A stretch of 64,000 nt of DNA from Litorihabitans aurantiacus (GTDB lineage Bacteria; Actinomycetota; Actinomycetes; Actinomycetales; Beutenbergiaceae): assembly GCF_030161595.1 (NCBI RefSeq), contig NZ_BSUM01000001.1, positions 372,001 to 436,000 of the forward strand, given 5' to 3'. The notes below the pieces were generated by a model. That model was not told the DNA's origin. It did no database searches and saw only the letters and a program-made list of their open reading frames with translations. The position numbers and the translations under genes were made by a program. Below are positions 18,078-27,428 of this stretch, one piece after another (the stretch's first letter is position 1; every line of letters begins with the position of its first letter).

Positions 18078-19448
18078 ATGGACCTGCGGGACTACATCAC
18101 CATCCTGCGGGAGCGTTGGAGCCTAGTGCTCGTGTGCATGCTGACCGGAACTCTCGCGGGCGGGCTGCTCACCCTCGTCACCAGCCCGACGTACGAGTCG
18201 ACCAGTCAGATCTACGTCTCGGTGCAGACGCAGGACGGTTCGACCCAGAACCTCGCCCAAGGGTCGACCTTCTCGCAGAGCCAGGTGGCGGGATTTGCGG
18301 ATCTGGCTACGAGCCCCCTCGTGCTGAACCCGATCATCGACGAGCGTGGGCTCGACGTCGCAGCCGCGTCGCTCGCCGGCCGTGTCAGCGCCGTGGTCAA
18401 GCAGGGGACATCCCTCATCGACGTCACCGTCGAGGCGGGGGATCCGGTCGAGGCGGCCGATCTGAGCAACGCCGTCGCTGGAAGCATGGCCGTCGTGCTG
18501 CCAGAGCTGCAGCGGCCGCTGGACTCGGCCGTGTCGCCCGTGCGCATCACGGTGACCCGCAACGCCGTGGAGCCGATGTCCCAGGCCTCGCCGAACGCGC
18601 GCCTCAACCTCGCCGTGGGTCTGCTCGCCGGGGTGTTCCTGGGCATCGGGATCGCCGTCCTCCGGACGACCCTCGACACCCGCATCCGTTCGGAGGGCGA
18701 CGTGGGCGCCGTCACCGATCGTCCCGTCCTGGGTGCCGTGGCCTACGACCCGTCCGCAACAGCGGACCCGCTGGTCATCGCGTCGAATCCGCTGAGCCTG
18801 CGTGCGGAGGCGATCCGACGCTTGCGCACCAACCTGCAGTTCCTCGACGCCTCCGCCCGACCGCGGTCGATCGTCGTTACGTCGTCGCTCCCCGGCGAGG
18901 GGAAGTCGACGACGGCGGCCAACCTCGCGCTGGCGATGGCTGATGCTGGCAGCCGCGTCCTCCTTATCGACGCCGATCTCCGCCGGCCCACGATCTCCAA
19001 GCTCTTCGCGATCGAGGGGGCGGTGGGCCTGACGACCGTTCTCATCGGCCGGGCTTCGCTCGAGGACGTGGTCCAGACGTACGGCGATTCGACGCTGGAC
19101 CTGCTCGCCTCCGGTGAGACGCCTCCGAACCCCAGCGAGCTCCTGGGGTCCAGGCAGATGAGGACGCTGCTGGGCGAGCTCGTCGAGCGGTACGACGTGG
19201 TCGTCCTGGACACGGCACCGCTGCTCCCCGTGACCGACGGAGCGGTGCTCGCGCGCCAGGCGGACGGCGCACTGGTCGTCGCCGGTGCCAACGTCGCGCA
19301 CCGTCCGCAGCTGCAGACGGCCGTCGCCGCCCTGGAGACCGTCGAGGCACGGGTCCTCGGGATCGTCATGAACCGCGTTCCGGTCGAGAAGCGCGGTTCG
19401 TACTCCTACTACGAGTACACGCCGGTGAAGCAGAAGGGTCGTCGATGA
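18078..19448 (+). CDS. Polysaccharide co-polymerase / tyrosine autokinase (Wzz-BY-kinase fusion)
   Basis: A 456-residue single-chain autokinase that regulates exopolysaccharide chain length and export. The N-terminal Wzz domain (about 1-200) is bounded by two membrane spans, LVLVCMLTGTLAGGLLTL and LAVGLLAGVFLGIGIAVL. The kinase domain carries Walker A (LPGEGKSTTAANLAL), Walker A' (VLLIDADLRRP) and Walker B (VVLDTAPLLPV). The tail SYSYYEYTP has four tyrosines as the likely autophosphorylation cluster. The ATG at 18078 follows GGAAGTGAG. Its stop overlaps the next start by 4 nt (ATGA). The Wzb-like phosphatase at 14647-15219 is its presumed antagonist. Confidence 0.93.
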   Translation: MDLRDYITILRERWSLVLVCMLTGTLAGGLLTLVTSPTYESTSQIYVSVQTQDGSTQNLAQGSTFSQSQVAGFADLATSPLVLNPIIDERGLDVAAASLAGRVSAVVKQGTSLIDVTVEAGDPVEAADLSNAVAGSMAVVLPELQRPLDSAVSPVRITVTRNAVEPMSQASPNARLNLAVGLLAGVFLGIGIAVLRTTLDTRIRSEGDVGAVTDRPVLGAVAYDPSATADPLVIASNPLSLRAEAIRRLRTNLQFLDASARPRSIVVTSSLPGEGKSTTAANLALAMADAGSRVLLIDADLRRPTISKLFAIEGAVGLTTVLIGRASLEDVVQTYGDSTLDLLASGETPPNPSELLGSRQMRTLLGELVERYDVVVLDTAPLLPVTDGAVLARQADGALVVAGANVAHRPQLQTAVAALETVEARVLGIVMNRVPVEKRGSYSYYEYTPVKQKGRR

Positions 19449-20548
19449 ACGCCCCGTCACCCGCCCGCCCGTCCGTTCTCGTGGTCGTGCCGTGGCTCAT
19501 GGGGGGTGGCGCGCAGAAGGCTCTCGAGGCGCTGCTCGCGCGCCTCGATCCGGTGGACGTGTCGCTCCTCGTGCTCTTCCGGGGAAGTACGGACGTCGCC
19601 GCCGTCGCCCGGCACGCGAGCAAGGTGACCGAGCTGGATCAGCCCCGGTCGGTGCTAGGGGTCCTCGTCGCGGCGCGTGGCGCAGTCCGGGCCGCCCGGG
19701 ATGCGGACGCGATCTATTCGCTGATGCGAGCCAGCCACGTCGTCCTCGGGGTCCGGGCACGGGCGGTTCGCCGGTCCGCCGGGTCGGTCGTGTGCTCGTT
19801 CCATCAGCTCCCCAGCGCGGACGAGGGCGGAGGCGGGGGTGCGGCCCGCGTCCGTGCCCGGCTCGAGTCGGTTCTCGTCCGCCGCCTCACCCGCCGTGCC
19901 GACCTCGTCACCGCGCCGTCGCGCAGAGCGGTGGAGGAGATCGTGGCGCGCCGCTTCGCCGACCGAGGTCGAGCGACCTTCGAGGCGAACGAGGTCGCCA
20001 CGGTCGCGATGGAGGACGTCCCGGCCCGGGACGGGTTCGCCGACGAGGTGCGGCTCGCCTTCGCGGGACGCCTGACGGACCAGAAAGGGCTCGACCGTCT
20101 GCCGGGCCTCCTGGCCGACCTCGACTGTCCCCTCCACCTGCGCATCGCGGGAACCGGACCCGAGGAGCAGGACCTCAGGGTGGCGCTCTCGTCGCTGCCC
20201 ACCGGCGTGACGGTGACCTTCGAGGGCCCCCTGGCCGACGTCACTCCCCTTCTCGACTGGTGCGACGCGATCCTGATGCCGAGTCGGGCGGAGCTGAACC
20301 CGGTCGTCGTGGCCGAGGCGCGCCGACGCTCGCGCGGCCTCCTCGGCAGCAGGATCCCGGCGTTCGTCGATCTGGCCGAGGAGGGCGGAGTGCGTCTGTT
20401 CGCGGACGGACCCGAGCTCGTGGCGAGGATCGCCGAGCTGCGCGAACCCGAGACCCGGCGCCGGCTCTCGGGCGAGGCGTTCGCCGCCGCGACCCGTCGC
20501 GACGGCCCCAGTCGCATCATCGAGGCACTCCGGACGGAGACGACATGA
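19445..20548 (+). CDS. Glycosyltransferase, GT4-like
   Basis: A 367-residue GT-B fold glycosyltransferase. The N-terminal half has the glycine-rich loop VVPWLMGGGAQKALEALL typical of GT4 enzymes; the C-terminal half has AFAGRLTDQKGLDRL and the E-x7-E-like donor site region DAILMPSRAELNPVVVAEA. Some homologues have PEGFGLPVLEA there, so the donor motif is slightly divergent. No signal peptide; expected at the inner face of the membrane, adding a sugar to the lipid-linked repeat unit. Translationally coupled on both sides by ATGA overlaps. Confidence 0.85.
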   Translation: MNAPSPARPSVLVVVPWLMGGGAQKALEALLARLDPVDVSLLVLFRGSTDVAAVARHASKVTELDQPRSVLGVLVAARGAVRAARDADAIYSLMRASHVVLGVRARAVRRSAGSVVCSFHQLPSADEGGGGGAARVRARLESVLVRRLTRRADLVTAPSRRAVEEIVARRFADRGRATFEANEVATVAMEDVPARDGFADEVRLAFAGRLTDQKGLDRLPGLLADLDCPLHLRIAGTGPEEQDLRVALSSLPTGVTVTFEGPLADVTPLLDWCDAILMPSRAELNPVVVAEARRRSRGLLGSRIPAFVDLAEEGGVRLFADGPELVARIAELREPETRRRLSGEAFAAATRRDGPSRIIEALRTETT

Positions 20549-21639
20549 AGATCCTGCTCGTCCACGCCTACAGCCCCAGGAACACGGGCGACGGCCTCCT
20601 AGTCGACCTTGCCCGCGACGTCGTGCACCAGGCGGTCCCGGACGCGCAGATCGTGTGCGTCGCGCTCGACGCCGGGGCGTTCGGGACGAGCGACGTCGTG
20701 CAGTGGAGTCCGGCCGCGCAGGTCACCGATCCTCGTCGCGCCGTGCTCCTGGCCGGCGTGCTCGGTCCCCACCGCGCCCTGCGCGCCGCGTTCGCGGACG
20801 CCGATCTGATCGTAGCGGTCGGCGGCGGCTACCTCCGGGCGAGCACCGTCGGCGAGGGGGTGAAGAGCTTCCTGGCCCACGTCTCGCAGCTGCGCCTGGT
20901 CGCGCGGTCGACGGCACCCTCGGTCTACCTGCCCCAGAGCATCGGGCCCTACCCGGCACCGGTGCGTCGCCTGGTGCAGCGTCTCCTGGCACGCATCGAC
21001 CTGGTCTGCGTCCGGGATGATCGCTCACGTGCCGAGCTCGCGGCCGCGGGGACCCTGGAGCGCTTCCCGGACCTCGCCGTCCTCGAGGCCGGGACGATGG
21101 ACCGGGCGCTCCAGGCGCGGACGATCGACGACGTGCCCGTGGTGGTCGCCCGCGAGCTCCCCGGGCCGAGGAACTACCATCGACTGCTCGACGGGCTCGG
21201 CCGGGCCCTCGGACCGGTGTGGGCGGTGCAGTCGACCGCGAGCAACAACAACGACGTCCCGCTGACCGCGCGCCTCGCAGGCACGGACGACCCACCTCTC
21301 TTGCGTGACGTGCTGGCCGGCGGGACACGGAGAGTCGTGATCTCGACCCGGCTGCACGGGTCCATGGCGGCGCTGCTGGCGGGGAGCCCGACCATACACC
21401 TCAGCTACGAGCGGAAGGGGTGGGGGGCGTTCGAGGATCTCGGCATCGCCCGCCACGTCCACAACGCACGCAACGTGGACGTGGACACCGTGCTCGCCGG
21501 TGTCCGGGAGATCACGGAGGACCCGGCTACCTACTGGGCGAGCGTGAACGAGAGGCTCCCGGCCGTCGCCGCGCGTCACCGGGAGCTCGTCGAGCGGGTC
21601 GGCGGTCTGGCCGCCGCACGTGCGGGTGTCGCGCGATGA
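20545..21639 (+). CDS. Polysaccharide pyruvyl transferase family protein
   Basis: A 364-residue protein of the family that transfers pyruvate from phosphoenolpyruvate to sugar hydroxyls in exopolysaccharides. Seen: the N-terminal loop SPRNTGDGLLVDL, GGGYLRAS near residue 95, YLPQSIGPYPAPVRRLV, the basic motif VCVRDDRSRAEL and the C-terminal RLHGSMAALLAGSPTIHLSY, which includes the conserved Arg and His. Acidic ketal groups on the polymer would follow from activity. Overlaps both neighbours by 4 nt. Confidence 0.85.
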   Translation: MKILLVHAYSPRNTGDGLLVDLARDVVHQAVPDAQIVCVALDAGAFGTSDVVQWSPAAQVTDPRRAVLLAGVLGPHRALRAAFADADLIVAVGGGYLRASTVGEGVKSFLAHVSQLRLVARSTAPSVYLPQSIGPYPAPVRRLVQRLLARIDLVCVRDDRSRAELAAAGTLERFPDLAVLEAGTMDRALQARTIDDVPVVVARELPGPRNYHRLLDGLGRALGPVWAVQSTASNNNDVPLTARLAGTDDPPLLRDVLAGGTRRVVISTRLHGSMAALLAGSPTIHLSYERKGWGAFEDLGIARHVHNARNVDVDTVLAGVREITEDPATYWASVNERLPAVAARHRELVERVGGLAAARAGVAR

Positions 21640-22664
21640 GGGTGGTCCACGTGACGGAGGCGTGGGGTGGTGGTGTCGCCTCGGCGATCGCCTCGTACGT
21701 GCGAGCGACCCCGGACGCGGAGCACCACGCCGTCATCGCCGTCCGCGACGGTGACTACGTGGACGACGGCGAGCTGGGGCGGTTCGCCACGGTGGATGCA
21801 CGGCGCGGTCAGGTCGCGCTGCTGCGGGGCGTGCGCGACGCCGTCGCGAGGATCAGGCCCGACGCCATCCACGCCCACTCGAGCTACGGCGGTCTCCTCG
21901 CTCGCGTCGTCAGGCCGCACGGCGCGCGGGTGGTCTACACGCCGCACTGCTACGCGTTCGAGCGGGCCGACCTGTCCCGTGGTGCACGGGCCGCGATCCG
22001 GGCCGTGGAGCGCCTGCTGTCGGTGCGGACCGACGTCGTGGCCGCTTGCTCGCCGCGTGAGGCCGCACTCACGCGGTCCCTGAACCACCGGGTGCGTGTC
22101 GTGCACGTGCCCAACGTCGCCGACGCGCCGCTCTCGCCGCCGACGCGCCCGGACGGGCCGGTCGAGACCGTGGTCGCCGTCGGTCGACTCAGCAGGCAGA
22201 AGGACCCCGCCGTGTTCGCCACGATGGCGAGGGCCCACCGGGACGGTCCGGGTCGCAACCTGCCGTTCGTCTGGGTCGGCGGAGGTGAGACGGATTGCAG
22301 GGCGCTCGAGGATGCCGGTGTGCGGATCACCGGGTGGGTCCCGCAGTCGCAGGTGGCGCGCGAGCTCGGCGGGACGAGCGTCTACGTCCATACCGCGCGG
22401 TGGGAGGGGTTCCCGATGGCGGTGCTGGAGGCGGCGCGATCGGGCGTCCCCGTCCTGGCGCGCCGCGCGGCGCCGTTCGACCACTGCCCGCAGCGGTGGG
22501 TCTTCGACACCGAGGACGCGTTCCTCACGATGCTCGCCTCCCTCGACTCGCCGGCCGTCCGCGCCGAGAACGTGCGGGAGTGGCGGCTGGCCCTCGCGGA
22601 GAACACCGCACCCGTCCAGAGGGAGAGGCTCCTCTCCTGCTACACCGGAAAGGACGAGTCATGA
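21636..22664 (+). CDS. Glycosyltransferase, GT4-like
   Basis: A 342-residue GT-B glycosyltransferase. N-terminal VVHVTEAWGGGVASAIASY and AIHAHSSYGGLLARV are typical of GT4 acceptor domains; the donor domain has VAVGRLSRQKDPAVF, WVGGGETDCRALE and the E-x7-E motif EGFPMAVLEAARSGVPVLA. No membrane segment. It is coupled by ATGA overlaps to the pyruvyl transferase upstream and the GT2 fusion downstream. Sugar specificity cannot be read from the sequence. Confidence 0.87.
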   Translation: MRVVHVTEAWGGGVASAIASYVRATPDAEHHAVIAVRDGDYVDDGELGRFATVDARRGQVALLRGVRDAVARIRPDAIHAHSSYGGLLARVVRPHGARVVYTPHCYAFERADLSRGARAAIRAVERLLSVRTDVVAACSPREAALTRSLNHRVRVVHVPNVADAPLSPPTRPDGPVETVVAVGRLSRQKDPAVFATMARAHRDGPGRNLPFVWVGGGETDCRALEDAGVRITGWVPQSQVARELGGTSVYVHTARWEGFPMAVLEAARSGVPVLARRAAPFDHCPQRWVFDTEDAFLTMLASLDSPAVRAENVREWRLALAENTAPVQRERLLSCYTGKDES

Positions 22665-24617
22665 CCGAGCTGACCGTCGTCATCCCCGCCTACAACGCCA
22701 CGCGCACGATCGCCGCCGCCGTCTCCAGCGGCCTCGCCTCCGGTGCCCACCGCGTGCTGGTGGTCGACGACGCCTCCTCCGACGACACCGTCACCGCCGC
22801 GCGGACCGCGGGTGCCGAGGTAGTCGCCCTCGAGACGAACGTCGGAGCGTCGGGAGCGCGTCGTCACGGCCTGTCGCTGACGACGTCGGACCTCGTCGTC
22901 TTCCTCGACGCCGACGACGAGCTGCTGCCCGATGGCGTACGCGCGTCGGTCGCTCGCCTGGCCGCGGAGCCGGGCCTCAGCGTCGTGGCGGGACGGGTCG
23001 TCGGCGTTCTGCCGGACGGCAGACGCACGCCGCTCGCCCGTCGGTTCGGTGAGATCACGGCGACCACGCTCCTCGAGCGGGGCCACGGACCGTGGCCACC
23101 CGGAGCCGCCGTCGTGCGGCGCCGGAGCGCGGTCGACGCCGCGGACCTCGACATCCCCCTCATCGCCACGCGCTACGCGGAGGACTACGAGCTAGCCATC
23201 CGCCTCGCCCTCGTCGGCGGGGTCGAGCAGCACGACCTGCCGGCCCTCGAATACCGGATGCTGCAGGGCAAGTCGAGCGCCGCGTCGGACGGGCCGCTGA
23301 GGGACAAGGAACGGATCAGGGCGCACTACGTCGAGCACCTCGGTCTCGACGTCACCGTCGCGACACCCCGCGAGGTCGAGGCAGCTGCACAGCGGCGGCG
23401 GGCCCTGGGGCACCTCCGGCGCCGCGAGTGGGGGCCGGGACTGACGCAGCTCGCGAGCACCGTGGTCACCCACCCGGGTCCCTCGTTCGCCACCGGGGCG
23501 GAGCTGGTACGACGGGCCGGGTCGACGCGGCCTCGGACCCGACGATCCTTCGTGTGGGCGACGGGGCAGGACGACAACATCGGGGACTCGCTGCTCCGCC
23601 GTCCATACGTGAGCGCCGTGTCCGGCGGGCGCGGCGCGGCGGTCTGGGTGCGCGAGGCGAGCCCGGACTTCGAGGCCGGCCTCGACCTCTCCCCGCGGGA
23701 CGTCCTCGTCCGTTCGTGGTGGGCCTGGTACGCGATGGCGTTCCGGGGGCGCTGTGCGGCCGCTCGACCCTGGCGATCAACGCGGGTGAGATGCGCGTGT
23801 CTGGGCGCGGAGCGGTGAAGCTGGGCCTTCTCCTTCCCCTCATCGCGCTGACGAGGGCGAGGTCGGGCAGGGCCGTGTGGGTGGGGGCGGGCGTCCCTGC
23901 CGCCGGGCCGGCCCCCTGGCGGCGGTCTACCGGGCCGCGGCCCGACTGTCGTCGCTCGCCGTCTGGCGCGACGCCGACACCACGGCCTTTCTGGGCACCG
24001 GTCGGACGGGGCTCGACTGGGCCTTCGGGGAGGGGACGGAGCCGACGCGGTGGGCCAGGAGCGGCGACCGGCCACTCCTGACGGTGTCGCTGCGCGGGGA
24101 CCGCCCGTTCCCCGACGACGCGTGGTGGTCCTGGGTCGTCGCGCTGGCCGACGAGCTAGGGCTCGAGCTCACGACGGTGGTCCAGGTGCGGCGCGACCAG
24201 GACTACGCGCTCGAGGCCGCCGCCCGTCTCGGTGCGACTGCGGTGACGTGGCCGGGAGACTCCGACCACGCGGAGCAGGAGGAGCGTCTGCGGGACGTCT
24301 ACGGCCGTTCGCTGGTCACCGTCTCCGACCGGTTGCACGTACTCGTGACAGCGGCGACCGAGGGGGCGATCCCGCTGGCCTGGGTCCCCAGCGCCGGAGG
24401 GAAGTCCCGGCGGCACTTCGACGCCGTGGACCTGACGTTCGTCGGCCGCGGTGAGGGGACGCCGAGCGACCGGCTCCCGGCCCTCACCCGCGAGGACGTG
24501 CTGAACTTCGGAGAGCAGCTGCGGGAGCGGATGTCGTGGGCGAGGCACGAGGTCGCGGGGCTGCGGTCGGAGGTCGGACCGCCCACCGTCGTCCGGGGTC
24601 GTGGTGGCGGCGCCTGA
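22661..24617 (+). CDS. GT2 glycosyltransferase fused to pyruvyl-transferase-like domain, frame broken twice
   Basis: About 652 residues when repaired. Residues 1-220 are a GT2 domain: VVIPAYNATRTIAAAV, VVDDASSDDTV, DLVVFLDADDELLPDG (DxD) and YAEDYELAIRL. From about residue 300 (SFVWATGQDDNIGDSLLRR) a pyruvyl-transferase-like domain starts with no stop or plausible start in between, and ends with VTVSDRLHVLVTAATEGAIPLAW. The frame changes at the GGGGG run 23745-23749 (AFRGALCGRSTLAINAG after adding one G) and again at the CCCCC run 23912-23916 (GPAPLAAVYRAAARL after adding one C). The fusion is unusual; it could couple sugar addition to pyruvylation. Confidence 0.78.
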
Positions 24618-26082
24618 CACCGCCGCCCTGGGGACGGTGGCCGCCCGCGGGGCGGGGATCACCGTCGCGTCGCAGGGCGGCAAGCTGCTCATCCTCCTGG
24701 CGTCGACCGCCGTGCTCTCGAGACTGCTCGGCCCGGCCGATTTCGGCCTGCTCGCCGTCGTCCTCAGCGTGGTGGCGCTGGGCGAGCTGGTGCGAGACCT
24801 CGGGCTCCCGCTCGCGGCCGTGCAGGCCGCCTCCCTGTCGCGCCAGCAGCGCGTCAATCTCGTCTGGATGAACGGGTTCCTCGGTGTCGTGTGCGCCGTC
24901 GTCCTGGTGCTGGTGTCGCCGGCGCTGGCCGGCCTGTTCTCCGATGAGCGGTTGACGGATGTCCTGCCTGCCGTGGCCCCCGTCTTCGTCCTTTCCGGGT
25001 TCTCCGCCCAGTTCAGGGCCGAGATCACGCGGTCGATGCGCTTCGGGCGGCTGGCGCTGATCGAGCTCCTTCCTGCGGCGTCCGGTCTCCTCGTCGCCGT
25101 GGTGGTCGCCGCGGGGACGGGGTCCTACTGGGCGCTGGTGCTGCAGCAGGTCGTGGCGGCGGTGGTCGCCGCCGGCCTCAGCACGGTGTGGGGCGGCTTC
25201 GCCCCGGGGCTCCCGCGGCGCGCACCGATGGGGGAGCTGGTCGGGTTCGGCGCGGGCCTCATGGGAACTCAGGTGCTCGCGTACGCGGCAAAGAACGCCG
25301 ACACCATCCTCATCGGCGCCGTCCTGGGCGCACGCCCGCTGGGGCTCTACAGCCGTGCCTACCAGCTCGCCGTGGCGCCTCTGACGCAGGTTCAGGCTCC
25401 CCTGACCCGGGTCGCGGTCCCGGTGCTCGCGCGCGCCTGGCCGGACCGTGAGAGGTTCTCGCGATTCCTCGTGCGCGGTCAGCTGTACGGGGGCCTCGTC
25501 GTGGCGGTGGGCTACTGCGCCCTCGCCGGACTGGGCGAGCAGGTGGTGGCCGTCCTTCTCGGTCCGCAGTGGAGCGACTCCGTGCCGATCTTCAGGGCGC
25601 TGTGCATCGGCGGGGTCTTCCGCGCCCTGGCCCAGGTGAACTTCTGGTCGTTCGTGTCGAGCGGGCGGACTACTAGCCAGCTCCGGCTCTACCTCGTCAC
25701 GCAGCCCCTGATTGTCGTCCTGATGGCGCTCGGGCTGAACCTCGGCGTGGTCGGGGTCGCCGGGGGACATGCGCTGGGCTACCTGGTCGCCTGGTTGCTC
25801 GGAACGGTGTGGGCGGGCCGCGCGCTGCAGATCGGTTCGCGCGCCCTTCTCCGCCCGGCCCTCGTCCACCTCGTGGTGTGGTGCCTGCCCGTGCTCCTGT
25901 CGACGGCCGCGATCGCTCGGTGGGTACCGGGGACGTGGCTCCCGCTGGGCCTCGGCGCCCTGGGCGCCCTCGTGTGCCTCGCGACCGGGAGCGTGCTCGT
26001 CCCCGCGGTCCGGGCGTCGGTCCGGACCGGGGTGGCTGACATGCGCCGACTCCGTCGCCGAGGATCGGCGGCGATCGCGTGA
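24601..26082 (+). CDS. Polysaccharide flippase (Wzx-like, MOP superfamily)
   Basis: A 493-residue protein with about 12-14 hydrophobic segments, predicted to flip the lipid-linked repeat unit across the membrane. The N-terminus shows GAGITVASQGGKLLILLA and VLSRLLGPADFGLLAVVLS, the classic start of polysaccharide flippases, followed later by KNADTILIGAVLGARPLGLYSRAYQLA. GTG at 24601 or at 24604 are equally possible; both overlap the end of the preceding gene. It ends with a short basic tail (MRRLRRRGS). GTGA overlap couples it to the polymerase. Confidence 0.9.
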   Translation: MVAAPDTAALGTVAARGAGITVASQGGKLLILLASTAVLSRLLGPADFGLLAVVLSVVALGELVRDLGLPLAAVQAASLSRQQRVNLVWMNGFLGVVCAVVLVLVSPALAGLFSDERLTDVLPAVAPVFVLSGFSAQFRAEITRSMRFGRLALIELLPAASGLLVAVVVAAGTGSYWALVLQQVVAAVVAAGLSTVWGGFAPGLPRRAPMGELVGFGAGLMGTQVLAYAAKNADTILIGAVLGARPLGLYSRAYQLAVAPLTQVQAPLTRVAVPVLARAWPDRERFSRFLVRGQLYGGLVVAVGYCALAGLGEQVVAVLLGPQWSDSVPIFRALCIGGVFRALAQVNFWSFVSSGRTTSQLRLYLVTQPLIVVLMALGLNLGVVGVAGGHALGYLVAWLLGTVWAGRALQIGSRALLRPALVHLVVWCLPVLLSTAAIARWVPGTWLPLGLGALGALVCLATGSVLVPAVRASVRTGVADMRRLRRRGSAAIA

Positions 26083-27332
26083 CCGTGGTCGCGCTCCGCC
26101 CGCCAGGGACCCGACGCGCCGGCCCCGCAGCAGGCCGAGGGCCCGGGGTGCTGGGGTGGGCGTGGATCGCCGTGATCGCGTCGGTCCCCGTCCAGCAGCT
26201 GGTTTACATCGAGACGGGGCCGGCGATCAGGTACCTCCCGGTGCTGCTGGGCCTCGTCTGTGCGGGTCTGGGTCGTTTCTCGCAGTACCGGGGTCTTCCC
26301 GGCACGGTCGCCTTCGGACTGCTCACGCTCGCGGGCGGGCTGGTCAGCGGGTTCTCCACGACGGTGGTCGCGAGCGTTACGGTCGCGGCGTGGCTTGCGC
26401 TCCTCGTCGCGCTCGTCCCCGGATGTCTTCTCTTCCAGGTCCGGCGCAGCGACAGGTTCACGACGCTCGCGACGGCGGGCTTCCTCCTCGTCCAGTCGCT
26501 CTCGGCCCTCGCCGGGGTCCTGCAGTCCGTGGGCGTGTCGGTTCTCGGATTCACGGCCCGTGGCGGACGTGTCAACGGGCTCGCGCACCACCCCAACATC
26601 CTCGGTCTGATGGCGGTCGTGGCGGTCGTCGTCTGCCTCGGCCTCGCCGTGGTCGGGCGTGGCCGCCGCTCGATCCTGATCGGCGTCGTCGTCCTGAACA
26701 TCGGGGTGCTCCTCCTCAGCGGCAGCCTCAGCGCCCTGCTCAGCCTCGTCGTCGGTCTTCTCTGCTTCGTCGCCATCGTCCGTCCGTGGAAGCTCGTGCT
26801 CGGGGCGGGTGCCGCGCTGGCGACCGGCGTGGCCGTCATCGGTGTGGGCGGCGCCGATCCTCGCGCCGTCCTCCCGGGGGTCTCGGACCGTGCGGAGGAG
26901 GTGGTGGGAGCGAGCGGCGAGGGGGTCGCCTCCTTCCTGGTCCGTCTCGACACGTACGGTTTCGCTCTCGACCGGATCGCGGAGAGCCCGGTCGTGGGGA
27001 CCGGCATGGACCCCGCGGGACAGTCGACGGTGACCAGCGACCTGGTCGTGCACATGATGATCCTCCGCGCGTGGATGCAGGGCGGCATCTTTCTCCTGGT
27101 TGCCGTCACCGGGATCGTGGTGGCCCTGGCCATCTTCGCCGTCCGGGCAGCCGCCACGCGCGAGCTGGTCGGGGCGGCCGCCGTCGTCGTGGTCCTGCTG
27201 GTGTTCGGCATGACGTCGACCTTCTACAACCAGCCCCACTACTGGTTGCCGGTCCTGGCGGGCGTGGCCTACCTCGAGGCCCAACGCCGCTCCGCGTCGG
27301 ACCGAACCCGGGGAGAGGGGGCACGACCGTGA
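26079..27332 (+). CDS. O-antigen ligase/polymerase-like membrane protein (Wzy-like)
   Basis: A 417-residue protein with about 10-12 membrane spans. The large loop near residues 160-175 holds GRVNGLAHHPNILGLM, the H-x-N motif region shared by Wzy polymerases and WaaL ligases, and a second periplasmic loop contains RLDTYGFALDRIAESPVVGTG. It is predicted to link repeat units into polymer on the outer face of the membrane. It is the last gene of the long plus-strand exopolysaccharide operon and overlaps the flippase by 4 nt. The convergent sortase gene ends 96 nt further on. Confidence 0.86.
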   Translation: MTVVALRPPGTRRAGPAAGRGPGVLGWAWIAVIASVPVQQLVYIETGPAIRYLPVLLGLVCAGLGRFSQYRGLPGTVAFGLLTLAGGLVSGFSTTVVASVTVAAWLALLVALVPGCLLFQVRRSDRFTTLATAGFLLVQSLSALAGVLQSVGVSVLGFTARGGRVNGLAHHPNILGLMAVVAVVVCLGLAVVGRGRRSILIGVVVLNIGVLLLSGSLSALLSLVVGLLCFVAIVRPWKLVLGAGAALATGVAVIGVGGADPRAVLPGVSDRAEEVVGASGEGVASFLVRLDTYGFALDRIAESPVVGTGMDPAGQSTVTSDLVVHMMILRAWMQGGIFLLVAVTGIVVALAIFAVRAAATRELVGAAAVVVVLLVFGMTSTFYNQPHYWLPVLAGVAYLEAQRRSASDRTRGEGARP

Positions 27333-27428
27333 ACGACACCGCAGCCAGAGGTCGACCCGGAGGCTCCAGTTCGCGGACCTGGCGGTCATGGTTCTCTGTG
27401 ACGGCGCGACCGTGACCGCCGGATCGAG

